Positions 38,469-47,624 of a stretch of DNA of 64,000 nt are shown here, one piece after another. The number at the start of each line of letters is the position of its first letter. Position 1 is the stretch's first letter. This DNA comes from Candidatus Nanopelagicus abundans (GTDB taxonomy: Bacteria; Actinomycetota; Actinomycetes; Nanopelagicales; Nanopelagicaceae), in contig NZ_CP016779.1 of NCBI RefSeq assembly GCF_002288305.1, positions 124,001-188,000 of the forward strand, read 5' to 3'. Made by a program: the position numbers and the translations under genes. Under the pieces are notes generated by a model that was not told the origin of the DNA, searched no databases, and worked only from the letters and a program-made list of their open reading frames with translations.

Positions 38469-39551
38469 TTAATTTAAACGCTTACCGGTGGCAGCATCAA
38501 ATAAATGAACTACATCAGGATTAGCACCAACAGTTACAGTTTGCCCAGCCTTAGGTGGATTCTTTGGATCCCATCTAATAATTACTTGGCCAAGCTCCTC
38601 AGAAGTGTTAGCAAACTTCAGCGACTTATCAACTGGCTTGCCATAAACATAAGCATCAGAGCCAAGTTCTTCAACAACTTCAACTAGAACTTCAAAGCCA
38701 GTTGATGCTGGCGCTAAGGCCTCTGGCCTAATACCAACTGTTACAGATGATCCGGCGGTAGATGGCACAGCAATCCCAAGACTTCCTAGCATTGCCTTCC
38801 CACTAGAGACAGAAGCAGTTAGTAGGTTCATTGCAGGTGAGCCAATAAAGCCGGCTACGAAAACATTCTGTGGTTTTTCATAAAGATTTCTTGGCGTATC
38901 AACTTGCTGCAATAAGCCATCTTTAAGAACTGCTACGCGATCTCCCATAGTCATCGCTTCAACCTGATCATGTGTTACATAAACAGTTGTAATTCCAAGC
39001 CTGCGTTGTAGCGCTGCGATTTGGGTACGAGTTGCAACACGTAGCTTGGCATCTAAGTTTGATAATGGCTCATCCATTAAGAAAACTTGTGGCTCACGCA
39101 CGATTGCACGTCCCATTGCAACTCGCTGACGTTGACCACCAGAGAGCGCCTTAGGTTTACGATCTAAATAATCTTCTAAATCTAATAATTTTGCTGCTTC
39201 GCGAACCCGGCGATCACGTTCTTCTTTTGCAATGCCGGCAATTTTTAATGCAAAGCCCATGTTTTCAGCCACTGACATATGTGGATAGAGAGCATATGAC
39301 TGGAACACCATTGCGATATCACGATCTTTTGGTGCAACATTTGTTACATCTTTATCACCGATTCGAATTGATCCGGTATCAATTTCTTCAAGTCCGGCCA
39401 ACATACGTAGTGATGTTGATTTACCGCAACCAGATGGTCCGACTAGGACTAAAAACTCACCATCATTAACAGTGAGATCTAATTTATCTACCGCTGGTTT
39501 TGTAGTGCCAGGATAGATTCGAGAAGCCTGTGAAAATACAACTGAGGCCAT
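38469..39551 (-). CDS. msiK: Shared ABC transporter ATPase for sugars (MsiK/UgpC type)
   Basis: ATPase that energises several sugar importers in actinobacteria. I chose the ATG at 39551 (GGAGAAGGAG site upstream), giving 360 residues starting MASVVFSQASRIYPG. It has Walker A GPSGCGKST, the signature ALSGGQRQRVAMGRAI, Walker B FLMDEPLSNLDAKLR, and the H-loop VTHDQVEAMTMGDR. The C-terminal third is the TOBE/MOP regulatory domain (VGIRPEALAP). No permease or binding protein is adjacent, as expected for an ATPase shared among systems. A structured 5' leader precedes it. Confidence 0.92.
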   Translation of the reverse strand: MASVVFSQASRIYPGTTKPAVDKLDLTVNDGEFLVLVGPSGCGKSTSLRMLAGLEEIDTGSIRIGDKDVTNVAPKDRDIAMVFQSYALYPHMSVAENMGFALKIAGIAKEERDRRVREAAKLLDLEDYLDRKPKALSGGQRQRVAMGRAIVREPQVFLMDEPLSNLDAKLRVATRTQIAALQRRLGITTVYVTHDQVEAMTMGDRVAVLKDGLLQQVDTPRNLYEKPQNVFVAGFIGSPAMNLLTASVSSGKAMLGSLGIAVPSTAGSSVTVGIRPEALAPASTGFEVLVEVVEELGSDAYVYGKPVDKSLKFANTSEELGQVIIRWDPKNPPKAGQTVTVGANPDVVHLFDAATGKRLN

Positions 39552-39561
39552 GGCTATTACT

Positions 39562-39621
39562 CCTTCTCCGGGTAGGTACGTACCCGACGATCCGTTGGAT
39601 GAAGGTCTCACGGTTGTGAGA
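39562..39621 (-). ncRNA. Structured 5' leader of msiK (three hairpins before the start)
   Basis: On the minus strand, three perfect stems precede the msiK start: TCTCAC/GTGAGA with an AACC loop (39621-39606), ATCC/GGAT with a three-base loop (39600-39590) and CGGGTA/TACCCG with a six-base loop (39586-39569). The ribosome-binding site GGAGAAGGAG follows at once. An RNA motif named msiK RNA is described upstream of msiK genes in actinobacteria; I cannot check here whether these hairpins fit that model. A role in controlling translation is inferred. Confidence 0.5.
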
Positions 39622-39666
39622 GTTGGCAAAGGCTAGAACAGGAAAGGGTCTAATGGGAAGTAGCCA

Positions 39667-41010
39667 GTGTTTATACGCTCACCGCAGCCACTGAGTGGGC
39701 AGGTAGATATCATTGGAGATATGGCATCAGGTGCTCTGCAAAGTATCGCAATCGTTTTAGGCCTAATTGCGTTGGGCGCAATATTTGTCGCCGCTGAAAT
39801 CGCACTTATCTCCCTACGAGATTCTCAAGTTAAACAAATATCAACTAAAGGAAAACGTGGTGCACGAGTTGCCCACCTAGCAAAAAATCCTAACCGATTT
39901 CTAGCAGCTGCTCAGATCAGCATTACATTATGTGGTTTTTTATCAGCTGCCTTAGGTGCGGAACAACTTGGTGTATATGTAATTCCAAGGCTAGAAGAGA
40001 TCGGTTTATCAGCAGGTACTAGTGAGGTAATTTCAATAGTTGTAATTACTTTAGTGATTGCCTATATCTCATTAGTATTTGGTGAGTTAGTTCCAAAGCG
40101 ATTAGCGCTATATAAGACAGAGGCGATTGCGCTCGCTCTCGCTGCCACAATTGATCGAATTGCAAATCTATTTAGGCCAATTATCTGGCTTTTATCTCAC
40201 TCAACTGATTTGGTAGTTAGATTGTTTGGAATTACTTCAAAGTCGGTTAGAACACAGATTTCAGAGGCTGAGTTAATGGATTTAGTTAGTGGTCACGCCG
40301 ATTTAACTAAGGAAGAGCGGGATATTGTTGAAGAAGTATTTAATTCAAGTGATCGACTTATCCATGAAGTAATGGTGCCTAGAACTGAGGTTGATTTCTT
40401 AGATGCATCCTTAACTATTTCACAAGCACGAAAAGTAGCTGTTGAGCTTGCACACTCTCGCTACCCTGTTGTTCGTGGTAGCAGTGATGAAGTAATTGGA
40501 TTTTTACATGTAAGAGATTTACTTAATCCAAAATTAGACGATACCCAAATGACGATCATGGAGATAGTTCGAAATGTAATATTTTTACCCGGTACTAAAG
40601 GAGTATTACCTGCTTTAACAGAAATGCGAAGTAAGCGGCAACATATTGCAATTGTTCTAGATGAGTATGGTGGTACTGATGGAATAATTACTTTAGAAAA
40701 TTTAGTCGAATGCCTAATTGGTGATATTCATGATGAGTATGACGGACATGAGTCTGCTCCTGTGGTTCAACCTCGAACTGGTGATATTGAAGTTGATGGT
40801 TTGATATCTCTGGAAGATTTACAGGAATCAACTGGTATTACATTGCCAGAGGGTCCTTATGAAACAGTTAGTGGTTTTGTAATGCATTACTTAGGGCGAA
40901 TTGCGCAGGTTAACGATGTAGTTCGAATTAATGGCGCACGCTTTACAATTATCAGTATGAGTGGCAAACGAGTTGGTCAGTTACTACTTGCTAGAGATGA
41001 TGTGAAGTAA
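39667..41010 (+). CDS. CNNM/CBS-domain membrane protein (hemolysin/CorC family)
   Basis: Predicted membrane protein of the CNNM (DUF21) family, linked to magnesium transport or tolerance in other organisms. The 447-residue product has a membrane domain of about three or four helices (residues about 22-200), two CBS domains (about 210-335, with [13 protein letters not shown] and [18 protein letters not shown]) and a C-terminal CorC/HlyC domain ([15 protein letters not shown] onward). I used GTG 39667 because of a GGGAAG site upstream; ATG 39721 is an alternative. Ends in a TAATG overlap with trpS. Confidence 0.88.
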   Translation: MFIRSPQPLSGQVDIIGDMASGALQSIAIVLGLIALGAIFVAAEIALISLRDSQVKQISTKGKRGARVAHLAKNPNRFLAAAQISITLCGFLSAALGAEQLGVYVIPRLEEIGLSAGTSEVISIVVITLVIAYISLVFGELVPKRLALYKTEAIALALAATIDRIANLFRPIIWLLSHSTDLVVRLFGITSKSVRTQISEAELMDLVSGHADLTKEERDIVEEVFNSSDRLIHEVMVPRTEVDFLDASLTISQARKVAVELAHSRYPVVRGSSDEVIGFLHVRDLLNPKLDDTQMTIMEIVRNVIFLPGTKGVLPALTEMRSKRQHIAIVLDEYGGTDGIITLENLVECLIGDIHDEYDGHESAPVVQPRTGDIEVDGLISLEDLQESTGITLPEGPYETVSGFVMHYLGRIAQVNDVVRINGARFTIISMSGKRVGQLLLARDDVK

Positions 41011-42005
41011 TGAGTAAAAAACGCGTCCTATCTGGCATTCAACCTACCCATGACTCTTTTCATTTAGGAAATTATTTAGGCGCCCTTAAGCAATGGGTAG
41101 ATATGCAAGAAAATCATGATGCTTTTTATTGTGTAGTAGATCTTCATGCGCTGACGGTAGAAACTGATCCTAAATTATTAAAAAAACGTACTTTACTATC
41201 TGCCGCGCAATTAATTGCAATTGGTCTTGACCCAAATAAGTGCACACTTTTTGTTCAATCTCATGTTCCAGCACATAATCAACTAGCTTGGGTGTTTGAA
41301 TGTATTACTGGCTTTGGTGAGGCTTCTCGAATGACTCAATTTAAAGATAAGTCACAAAAAAGTGGCGCAGATCGAATTAATGTTGGTCTTTTTACTTATC
41401 CAATATTACAAGCTGCAGATATCTTGCTTTATCAACCAGATTTTGTACCAGTCGGTGAGGATCAACGCCAACATGTTGAATTAACAAGAGATATTGCTCA
41501 AAGATTTAATAGTAAGTATAAAGAGATATTTAACATTCCTAAGCCAGAAATAATTAAGTCACTAGCAAAAATAAATGACCTACAAGACCCAACTGCCAAA
41601 ATGAGTAAATCAGCTTCATCAATGGCTGGTGTTATTGAGCTTTTAGATACACCTGAAGCGACTTTAAAGAAGTTTAAATCATCAGTTACCGATAATGGTA
41701 AAGAGATTAAATTTGATGAAAAACTAAAACCTGGAATTTCAAATCTACTAACCATTCATTCTGCGCTCTCAGGTAAATCAATTACTGATTTAGAAAGTGA
41801 GTTCTCAGGTAAGGGCTATGGTGACTTTAAAGCAGCTGTTGCTGAGGTGGTTATTGCCAAACTTGAGCCAATTAGTAAGCGCACCAATGAGTTAATGGAT
41901 GATCCAGCAGAGTTATCACGGGTATTAAGTAATGGGGCGCAAAAGGCGAGTGAGGTTGCTAGCACCACCCTTAAAGCTGCCTACTCCGCAATTGGCCTTG
42001 CTTAG
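41010..42005 (+). CDS. trpS: Tryptophan--tRNA ligase
   Basis: Class I aminoacyl-tRNA synthetase charging tRNA-Trp. The 331-residue product has the HIGH-like motif in [14 protein letters not shown], the DLHALTV segment, [34 protein letters not shown] for tryptophan and ATP binding, and the KMSKS loop in [11 protein letters not shown]. It starts in a TAATG overlap with the CNNM gene. It is the last gene before the nucleoside locus. Confidence 0.97.
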   Translation: MSKKRVLSGIQPTHDSFHLGNYLGALKQWVDMQENHDAFYCVVDLHALTVETDPKLLKKRTLLSAAQLIAIGLDPNKCTLFVQSHVPAHNQLAWVFECITGFGEASRMTQFKDKSQKSGADRINVGLFTYPILQAADILLYQPDFVPVGEDQRQHVELTRDIAQRFNSKYKEIFNIPKPEIIKSLAKINDLQDPTAKMSKSASSMAGVIELLDTPEATLKKFKSSVTDNGKEIKFDEKLKPGISNLLTIHSALSGKSITDLESEFSGKGYGDFKAAVAEVVIAKLEPISKRTNELMDDPAELSRVLSNGAQKASEVASTTLKAAYSAIGLA

Positions 42006-42055
42006 CCCTAAATACTGAGAGAAATCGGCTATAACTCTTAACTCTTAATTTAGAG

Positions 42056-42084
42056 TTGAAGTGATTCTAAACAAATCGTAATCA
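42056..42084 (+). promoter_or_regulatory. Candidate promoter of the nucleoside-binding protein gene
   Basis: TTGAAG (42056-42061), a 17-base spacer and TAATCA (42079-42084) lie in the 175-base gap after trpS. If used, the transcript would carry a 5' UTR of about 90 bases, covering the leader described next. An AACTCT/AGAGTT inverted repeat (42040-42045 and 42052-42057) touches the -35 box and could be an operator. Prediction only. Confidence 0.35.
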
Positions 42085-42091
42085 AAGATTT

Positions 42092-42180
42092 CGAGCGTTT
42101 CTGTTAGGAAATCTGCCTTACCGATAGGGTGCGACTACCACAATCCCAGATATTTTGGGTACTAGTCCTTGGGAGGGATT
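42092..42180 (+). promoter_or_regulatory. Unexplained 5' leader of the nucleoside-binding protein gene
   Basis: The region can fold in several exclusive ways. AATCCC (42142-42147) pairs with GGGATT (42175-42180), which is part of the GGGAGGG ribosome-binding site; the same CCC can instead pair with GGG at 42127-42129 or with TGGG at 42156-42159. This allows a hidden and an open ribosome-binding site. I could not match it to the purine riboswitch core or any other class I know. Regulation by a ligand is a hypothesis. Confidence 0.3.
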
Positions 42181-43221
42181 TTGAAAAAATCAATCAAACT
42201 CGTAGTAGCTATTGCAGCTACTTCATTAGTTACATCTGTTGCAGTTACCCCAGCCGCACACGGTGCTACTAAGCAAAAAGTCTGCGTTGCGCTAGATACC
42301 GCAGGCATCAACGATAAGTCATTTAACCAAAGCTCATACGACGGTGCGAAGATGGCACTTAGCAAGGGTTATGCATCGTCAATTAAATATTGGCCTGCAA
42401 AATCAAATGCTGATTATGCTCCAAATATCAATAAAATGATTGCTGAAAAATGTACATTAATTGTTGGAGTTGGATTCTTACTAGGCGATGCAATTGCAGT
42501 AGCAGCTAAGGCCAACCCAAGTGTTAAGTTTGGTTTCGTTGACGGCTGGGGCTTAGGTAATAACGTTAAGGCAATTACCTACAAGACCGATGAGAACTCA
42601 TTCATTGTTGGATATATGGCAGCAGCTCTAAGCAAGACTGGCAAGGTCGGAACTTACGGCGGAATTCCAATTCCGACAGTAACAATATTTATGGAAGGTT
42701 TTGCAAACGGTGTAGCTCACTACAATCTAATGAAGAACAAGAATGTTCAGGTATTAGGTTGGAACACAGAGACTAAGACTGGAACTTTCCTAGGTGGTTT
42801 TGATGACACAACTAAAGCACTTCAAACCTCTATCTCATTAGAGCAACAGGGAGCAGATTTCATCTTCCCAGTTGCCGGTGGAATGCAAGCAACAACAGCT
42901 GCAAATAGCCAAAAGACTAAGAAATCTAATGTTATTTGGGTAGATGCAAAAGTTATGAATACTGGTGCTCAATATGCAAATGTAGTTCCAGTTTCAGTTG
43001 TTAAGGGGCTAGGTGAAGGTGTACTTGCTACCGTAAAGGAAGCTTACGATGGTAAGTTCTCAAGCAATATGTATGTGGGAACAATGGCTAACAAAGGTGT
43101 ATCCATTGCACTTACTCCTGCTTGGAACAACAAAGTCTCAGCAAGCCTTAAAGCTGAAATTGCTAAGCTTTCAAAGGATATCGCTTCAGGAAACATTATT
43201 GCTCTAAATTCAGTAGAGTAA
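42181..43221 (+). CDS. BMP-family nucleoside-type ABC transporter substrate-binding protein
   Basis: Exported binding protein of the basic-membrane-protein family, whose characterised members bind purine nucleosides or deoxynucleosides. I chose TTG 42181 behind GGGAGGG; the TTG at 42169 is too close to that site. The 346-residue product has a signal peptide cleaved near AHG-A (residues 28-29) and no lipobox cysteine. Mature sequence: VCVALDTAGINDKSFNQSSYDGAKMAL, then FGFVDGWG and IVGYMAAALSKTGKVG. A terminator lies between this gene and the ATPase gene, so it is probably made in excess over the membrane parts. Confidence 0.9.
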   Translation: MKKSIKLVVAIAATSLVTSVAVTPAAHGATKQKVCVALDTAGINDKSFNQSSYDGAKMALSKGYASSIKYWPAKSNADYAPNINKMIAEKCTLIVGVGFLLGDAIAVAAKANPSVKFGFVDGWGLGNNVKAITYKTDENSFIVGYMAAALSKTGKVGTYGGIPIPTVTIFMEGFANGVAHYNLMKNKNVQVLGWNTETKTGTFLGGFDDTTKALQTSISLEQQGADFIFPVAGGMQATTAANSQKTKKSNVIWVDAKVMNTGAQYANVVPVSVVKGLGEGVLATVKEAYDGKFSSNMYVGTMANKGVSIALTPAWNNKVSASLKAEIAKLSKDIASGNIIALNSVE

Positions 43222-43234
43222 TAAATATAAATTG

Positions 43235-43267
43235 CTGGGTAGGTTAATTTTAACCTACCCAGTTTTT
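43235..43267 (+). terminator. Terminator/attenuator between the binding-protein gene and the transporter genes
   Basis: A 13-base inverted repeat (43235-43247 with 43250-43262, CTGGGTAGGTTAA on the left) is followed by TTTTT (43263-43267). It lies 13 bases after the binding-protein stop and 23 before the ATPase start. The AT-rich top of the stem will open, leaving a stem of about 11 bp. It may end most transcripts and let a minority continue into the ATPase and permease genes. Confidence 0.85.
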
Positions 43268-43290
43268 AATTTAAAAAAGTTAGAGGAAAA

Positions 43291-44784
43291 ATGTCGATAG
43301 AACTTAAGGCGATTACGAAAAAATTTGGATCTTTAGTTGCCAATGATTCTATTGATTTAAAAGTAGCTCGCGGTGAAATCCATGCAATCCTTGGTGAAAA
43401 TGGCGCCGGTAAATCAACATTAATGAACATAGTTTATGGCTTAGCAAAAGCTGATTCTGGAAAGATTTTTGTTGAGGATAAAGAAGTAATTATTAATGAG
43501 CCAGCAGATGCCCTTAGGTATGGAATTGGTATGGTTCATCAGCACTTCATGTTGATTCCAGTCTTTACAGTGGCTGAAAATATTGCACTTGGGCGAGAAG
43601 AATCTAGGGGAGTGTTTTTAACTTTAGATGAAGTAAAGAAAAAAATTAAAGCCTTAGCCGATGAATTTAAGTTTGATATAGACCCAGATGCTTTAATTGA
43701 AGATTTACCAGTTGGCGTTCAACAGCGGGTTGAGATCATTAAAGCTTTAATTTATGATGCAAAAGTACTGATATTAGATGAACCAACAGCGGTGCTAACG
43801 CCACAAGAGACTGATGAACTTTTAAATATAATGCGGACCTTAAAGAAAAAAGGCACTTCAATAATATTTATTACTCATAAGCTGCGAGAAGTTAAAGATG
43901 TGGCAGATAAAATCACCATTATTCGATTAGGTAAAGTGGTTGGCACTACATCACCAGATACTTCTCAGGAGGATCTGGCCAGCATGATGGTTGGGCGACA
44001 AGTTGACTTGGCGCCAAATAAGAGCGAAATAAAGCCAGGTAGAGTTATTTTAGATGTAAACAAATTAAATGTTGCAAACTCTTTAGGCAGAAAAATAATC
44101 AACTCACTTTCATTACAGGTAAAAGCAGGTGAAATACTGGCAATTGCTGGTGTTCAAGGAAATGGCCAATCAGAACTGACTAGAGCAATTTTAAATTTAG
44201 AAGATCATGTTCAGGGCTCAATTAAATTAGATGAACAGGAAATTTTAGGTCTAACAGTTCAGGATTCCCTGCGTAAAGGAATTGCCTATATTCCTGAGTC
44301 ACGTGAACTTGATGGTTTAATCGGAACTTTTAGTATCGCAGAAAATTTAATTTTAGATGTACATGACCTAGCTCCGGTAGCCAAAAAAGGACAATTAAAT
44401 AATGAATACATTAATCAAAATTCAACAAAATTAGTCAAAGAATTTGATATTAGAACTCAAAGTATTTTTGAAAATGTGTCAGCACTCTCTGGCGGAAATA
44501 AGCAAAAAGTTGTGCTGGCAAGAGAGCTGTCAAGGGATGTTAAATTGGTGGTTGCTTCTCAACCAACGCGAGGTTTAGATGTTGGATCAATTGAGTTTGT
44601 TTATGAAAAATTATTAAGTGAACGTTCAGCAAATCGTGCAATTCTATTGATAAGTAGTGAATTAGATGAAGTACTTGAACTAGCCGACCGAATCGCTGTC
44701 ATTTACAAAGGTGAAATAGTTGGTGAAGTTGGGCCAGATGTTTCGAGAGAAAAACTAGGTCTAATGATGGCTGGAATCAAATAG
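43291..44784 (+). CDS. Nucleoside-type ABC transporter, tandem ATP-binding protein
   Basis: ATPase with two ABC cassettes in one chain (497 residues), the form used by BMP-linked nucleoside and ribose-type importers. The first cassette has Walker A GENGAGKST and Walker B LILDEPTAVLTP with VGVQQRVEIIKAL as signature. The second has a degenerate Walker A region (GVQGNGQSELTRAIL) and signature SALSGGNKQKVVLARE with SQPTRGLDVG in the Walker B area. It follows the attenuator and joins the first permease by a one-base overlap (TAGTG). Confidence 0.92.
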   Translation: MSIELKAITKKFGSLVANDSIDLKVARGEIHAILGENGAGKSTLMNIVYGLAKADSGKIFVEDKEVIINEPADALRYGIGMVHQHFMLIPVFTVAENIALGREESRGVFLTLDEVKKKIKALADEFKFDIDPDALIEDLPVGVQQRVEIIKALIYDAKVLILDEPTAVLTPQETDELLNIMRTLKKKGTSIIFITHKLREVKDVADKITIIRLGKVVGTTSPDTSQEDLASMMVGRQVDLAPNKSEIKPGRVILDVNKLNVANSLGRKIINSLSLQVKAGEILAIAGVQGNGQSELTRAILNLEDHVQGSIKLDEQEILGLTVQDSLRKGIAYIPESRELDGLIGTFSIAENLILDVHDLAPVAKKGQLNNEYINQNSTKLVKEFDIRTQSIFENVSALSGGNKQKVVLARELSRDVKLVVASQPTRGLDVGSIEFVYEKLLSERSANRAILLISSELDEVLELADRIAVIYKGEIVGEVGPDVSREKLGLMMAGIK

Positions 44785-45956
44785 TGAAGCAATTTTTAAG
44801 CACAGTTCGCCGTATTACGTTACTACCAACTCTTTCATTTATTTTTGCATTCTTTATTGGTGGAATTATTATCGTAATTTCTGACCCAATAATTATGGCT
44901 CAGTTAAATTCACCTGGAAAATTTTTAACATCAGCAGCGGCCAGAATTGGTAATTCTTACTTAGCTATATTCCAAGGTTCAATTTATGATGTTAATTTAG
45001 CTAGGGAGTCCGGAGTTGTCCGAGGCTTTTACCCATTATCTGAAACCATTGTCACTTCAATCCCGTTAGTTTTTGCTGGACTAGCTGTTGCATTAGCCTT
45101 TAGGTCAGGATTATTTAATATTGGTGCGCAAGGACAGTTTATTTTCGGAGCAATTGGGGCCTCCTATGTTGGATTTACTTTTGATCTGCCTCCTTTAATT
45201 CATGTGCCATTAGTTTTAATTGTCGGAATAATATTTGGTGGGTTATTTGGCGGAATTGTTGGACTCTTAAAAGCTAAAACTGGTGCTCATGAAGTAATTG
45301 TTACCATCATGCTCAATTATGTGGCTGCATTATTTATTTTATGGCTGCTAAAAACTTCGATTTTTTTACGACCAGAAAGGTTTGATCCAATAGCTCCTGA
45401 TGTAAATCCAAGCGCCAGGCTTCCAAAATTATTAGGCGCAGATCTTAGGTTGCATCTTGGTGTCTTTATTGCTCTTGTTGTAACATATTTTGTTTGGTGG
45501 TTACTAAATAGAAGCACTTTAGGATTCAAATTTAGAGCAGTAGGCGCGAATGCAAACGCTGCTAAAACTGCTGGTATTTCAGTGCCATTAGTTACTACAG
45601 TAACTATGTTTATATGTGGCGGAATAGCAGGATTAGGTGGTGCGGTACATTTAATTGGTACAGAGTATGCACTGACAGCCGGTGTTGCAGGAAGCATAGG
45701 ATTTGATGCAATTACCGTTGCCTTGCTAGGTCAAGCAACTCCTTTAGGTACATTATTTGGAGCCTTTTTATTTGGTGCGCTGCAAACCGGTGGTAGAACT
45801 TTACTTTCAAATACAGGAACGTCCTCTGAAATTATTCAAGTAATCCAAGCATTAATAGTTTTATTTATTGCAGCTCCAGCACTACTTAAGAAGATATTCA
45901 GGTTGAAAAAAAGCGTTGATAGTAAATCTATGGCTGCAAAAGGTTGGAACGGATGA
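44784..45956 (+). CDS. Nucleoside-type ABC transporter permease 1
   Basis: Membrane permease of the BMP-linked importer, 390 residues with about nine or ten hydrophobic helices. The GTG at 44784 overlaps the ATPase stop. Family features include FRSGLFNIGAQGQFIFGAIGASYVG and KTGAHEVIVTIMLNYVAAL, and the coupling region FRAVGANANAAKTAGIS. It matches the larger of the two permeases in NupP/NupQ-like systems. ATGA overlap with permease 2. Confidence 0.9.
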   Translation: MKQFLSTVRRITLLPTLSFIFAFFIGGIIIVISDPIIMAQLNSPGKFLTSAAARIGNSYLAIFQGSIYDVNLARESGVVRGFYPLSETIVTSIPLVFAGLAVALAFRSGLFNIGAQGQFIFGAIGASYVGFTFDLPPLIHVPLVLIVGIIFGGLFGGIVGLLKAKTGAHEVIVTIMLNYVAALFILWLLKTSIFLRPERFDPIAPDVNPSARLPKLLGADLRLHLGVFIALVVTYFVWWLLNRSTLGFKFRAVGANANAAKTAGISVPLVTTVTMFICGGIAGLGGAVHLIGTEYALTAGVAGSIGFDAITVALLGQATPLGTLFGAFLFGALQTGGRTLLSNTGTSSEIIQVIQALIVLFIAAPALLKKIFRLKKSVDSKSMAAKGWNG

Positions 45957-47212
45957 AAAGACAGTTAAACGCTTTACAAAAGCGAAGACAAAATGGCATT
46001 ATCGCTATGGCACTACTTTTTGTTCTTTTTTCAATTGTTTTTTATATCTCTTCAACGAGAGTCGAGCCTGTTGTTTTTGGCTTCTATCTAGGCGATGAAT
46101 GGAAGCTAATAAGTGAGTGGAAAGTTGGCTCTAAATCAGGGGTAATGATATTTCTGGTTATTTCATTGATTGGAATCGTTTTTTCTTACACTCAGTTTAT
46201 TAGAGATAAAAAGTTATCTATAGGAAGTTTTTTATTTGGCTTTGGTTCGATTATGGCTTTTCTATGTTGGGCTGCTGCTGGAAAATTCATACCGCTTACA
46301 GGACTGCTTCAAGCAGCAGTTCTGCTTTCAGTCCCACTAATTTTTGGCTCAATGGCGGGTTTACTTTGTGAAAAATCTGGAGTTATAAATATTGCTATTG
46401 AAGGTCAATTATTATTTGCTGCCTTTATTTCTGCAGTTGTTGCAAGTTTGTCTCAAAATATAATTTGGGGATTAATTTCAGCCCCAATAGCTGGAGCTGC
46501 GGTTTCGTGGATACTTGCTTATTTCTCAATAAAGTTTCAGGTAGATCAAGTTATTTTAGGGTTTGTTATTAATGTATTGGTATTAGGACTTACAAACTTT
46601 TTTTATACAGTATTACTCGTTCCTTATGAAAGTACTTGGAATGTCGCTGGAAGTTTTTCAGCAATTCAAATTCCAATTTTATCTAAGATTCCAATTATTG
46701 GGCCAATATTATTTAATCAAACCATAATTGTTTATTTTATGTATTTGATAGTCACAGTGATTCAATTGGCATTATTTAAGTCAAAGTGGGGGCTTCGAAC
46801 ACGCGCTGTAGGAGAGTTACCAGTTGCCGCAGATAGCGTTGGAATAGATGTAAATAAATTAAGGTTCCAAAATGTGCTACTAGCTGGCGCGGTGGCTGGA
46901 ATTGGTGGCGCAGTATTTACAATCGGTGCAGTCGGAATGTTTTCTCAATCAATGACAGCCGGTGCTGGCTTTATTGCTCTTGCTTGCCTAATTTTTGGAA
47001 AGTGGAGTCCTAAGGGTGCGATCGTCGCTGCTTTATTCTTTGGATTTACAAATAGCCTTCAAAGTAATTTATCAATTGCTGGGGTACCAATACCTTCAGA
47101 GTTCATGTTAATGATTCCTTATATAGCAACAATTATTGCTGTTTCTGGATTAGTTGGACGAGTTCGAGCACCTGCCGCAGATGGTATTGCGTATACCCGC
47201 GGTATTAAATAA
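45953..47212 (+). CDS. Nucleoside-type ABC transporter permease 2
   Basis: The second permease of the importer. ATG 45953 lies in an ATGA overlap with permease 1 and gives 419 residues with about ten or eleven hydrophobic helices. It has the family segments GLLCEKSGVINIAIEGQLL and LFKSKWGLRTRAVGELPVAADSVGIDVNK, the latter being the coupling loop. An extra pair of N-terminal helices (about residues 14-32 and 58-78) precedes the core. cdd follows after 25 bases, tying the importer to nucleoside breakdown. Confidence 0.9.
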   Translation: MKRQLNALQKRRQNGIIAMALLFVLFSIVFYISSTRVEPVVFGFYLGDEWKLISEWKVGSKSGVMIFLVISLIGIVFSYTQFIRDKKLSIGSFLFGFGSIMAFLCWAAAGKFIPLTGLLQAAVLLSVPLIFGSMAGLLCEKSGVINIAIEGQLLFAAFISAVVASLSQNIIWGLISAPIAGAAVSWILAYFSIKFQVDQVILGFVINVLVLGLTNFFYTVLLVPYESTWNVAGSFSAIQIPILSKIPIIGPILFNQTIIVYFMYLIVTVIQLALFKSKWGLRTRAVGELPVAADSVGIDVNKLRFQNVLLAGAVAGIGGAVFTIGAVGMFSQSMTAGAGFIALACLIFGKWSPKGAIVAALFFGFTNSLQSNLSIAGVPIPSEFMLMIPYIATIIAVSGLVGRVRAPAADGIAYTRGIK

Positions 47213-47237
47213 TCCATTTTCGTAGGACAATTACCCC

Positions 47238-47624
47238 ATGAATATTAATTGGGATCAACTCCATACTGCTGCTAAAGATGTAATGAAAAATGCATATGCA
47301 CCCTATTCAAAATTTAAAGTTGGCGTAGCTGGCCTAGTATCAGATGGCCGCATTGTGGTTGGTTGCAATAGTGAAAACGCTAGTTACGGCGTTGGGTTAT
47401 GCGCTGAATGTGGATTAGTTTCTTCACTTACTGCAACAGGTGGCGGGCGCTTAATTGCGGTTGTTTGCGTAGATGGTAATGGTGATTATCTATCACCATG
47501 TGGAAGATGTCGCCAATTACTTTTCGAACACGGTGGTAATGAAATGTTATTCATGACTCCGCAGGGTGCCAAACCATTTTCAGAATTACTTCCTTGGGCC
47601 TTTGGCCCAGAGGATCTTAAATGA
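47238..47624 (+). CDS. cdd: Cytidine deaminase
   Basis: Converts cytidine and deoxycytidine to uridine and deoxyuridine. The 128-residue product is the short homotetrameric type. It has the entry motif APYSKFKVGVAGL, the substrate-binding NSENASYGVGLCAECGLVSSL with the zinc cysteine and catalytic glutamate in CAE, and the two zinc cysteines in SPCGRCRQLL. It sits between the permeases and deoA, overlapping deoA by four bases. Confidence 0.96.
   Translation: MNINWDQLHTAAKDVMKNAYAPYSKFKVGVAGLVSDGRIVVGCNSENASYGVGLCAECGLVSSLTATGGGRLIAVVCVDGNGDYLSPCGRCRQLLFEHGGNEMLFMTPQGAKPFSELLPWAFGPEDLK

Noticed and set aside
42006-42180. Purine riboswitch before the nucleoside-binding protein
   Set aside because: The conserved junction core and the two loop sequences expected for the purine class were not found; only unexplained pairings remain.
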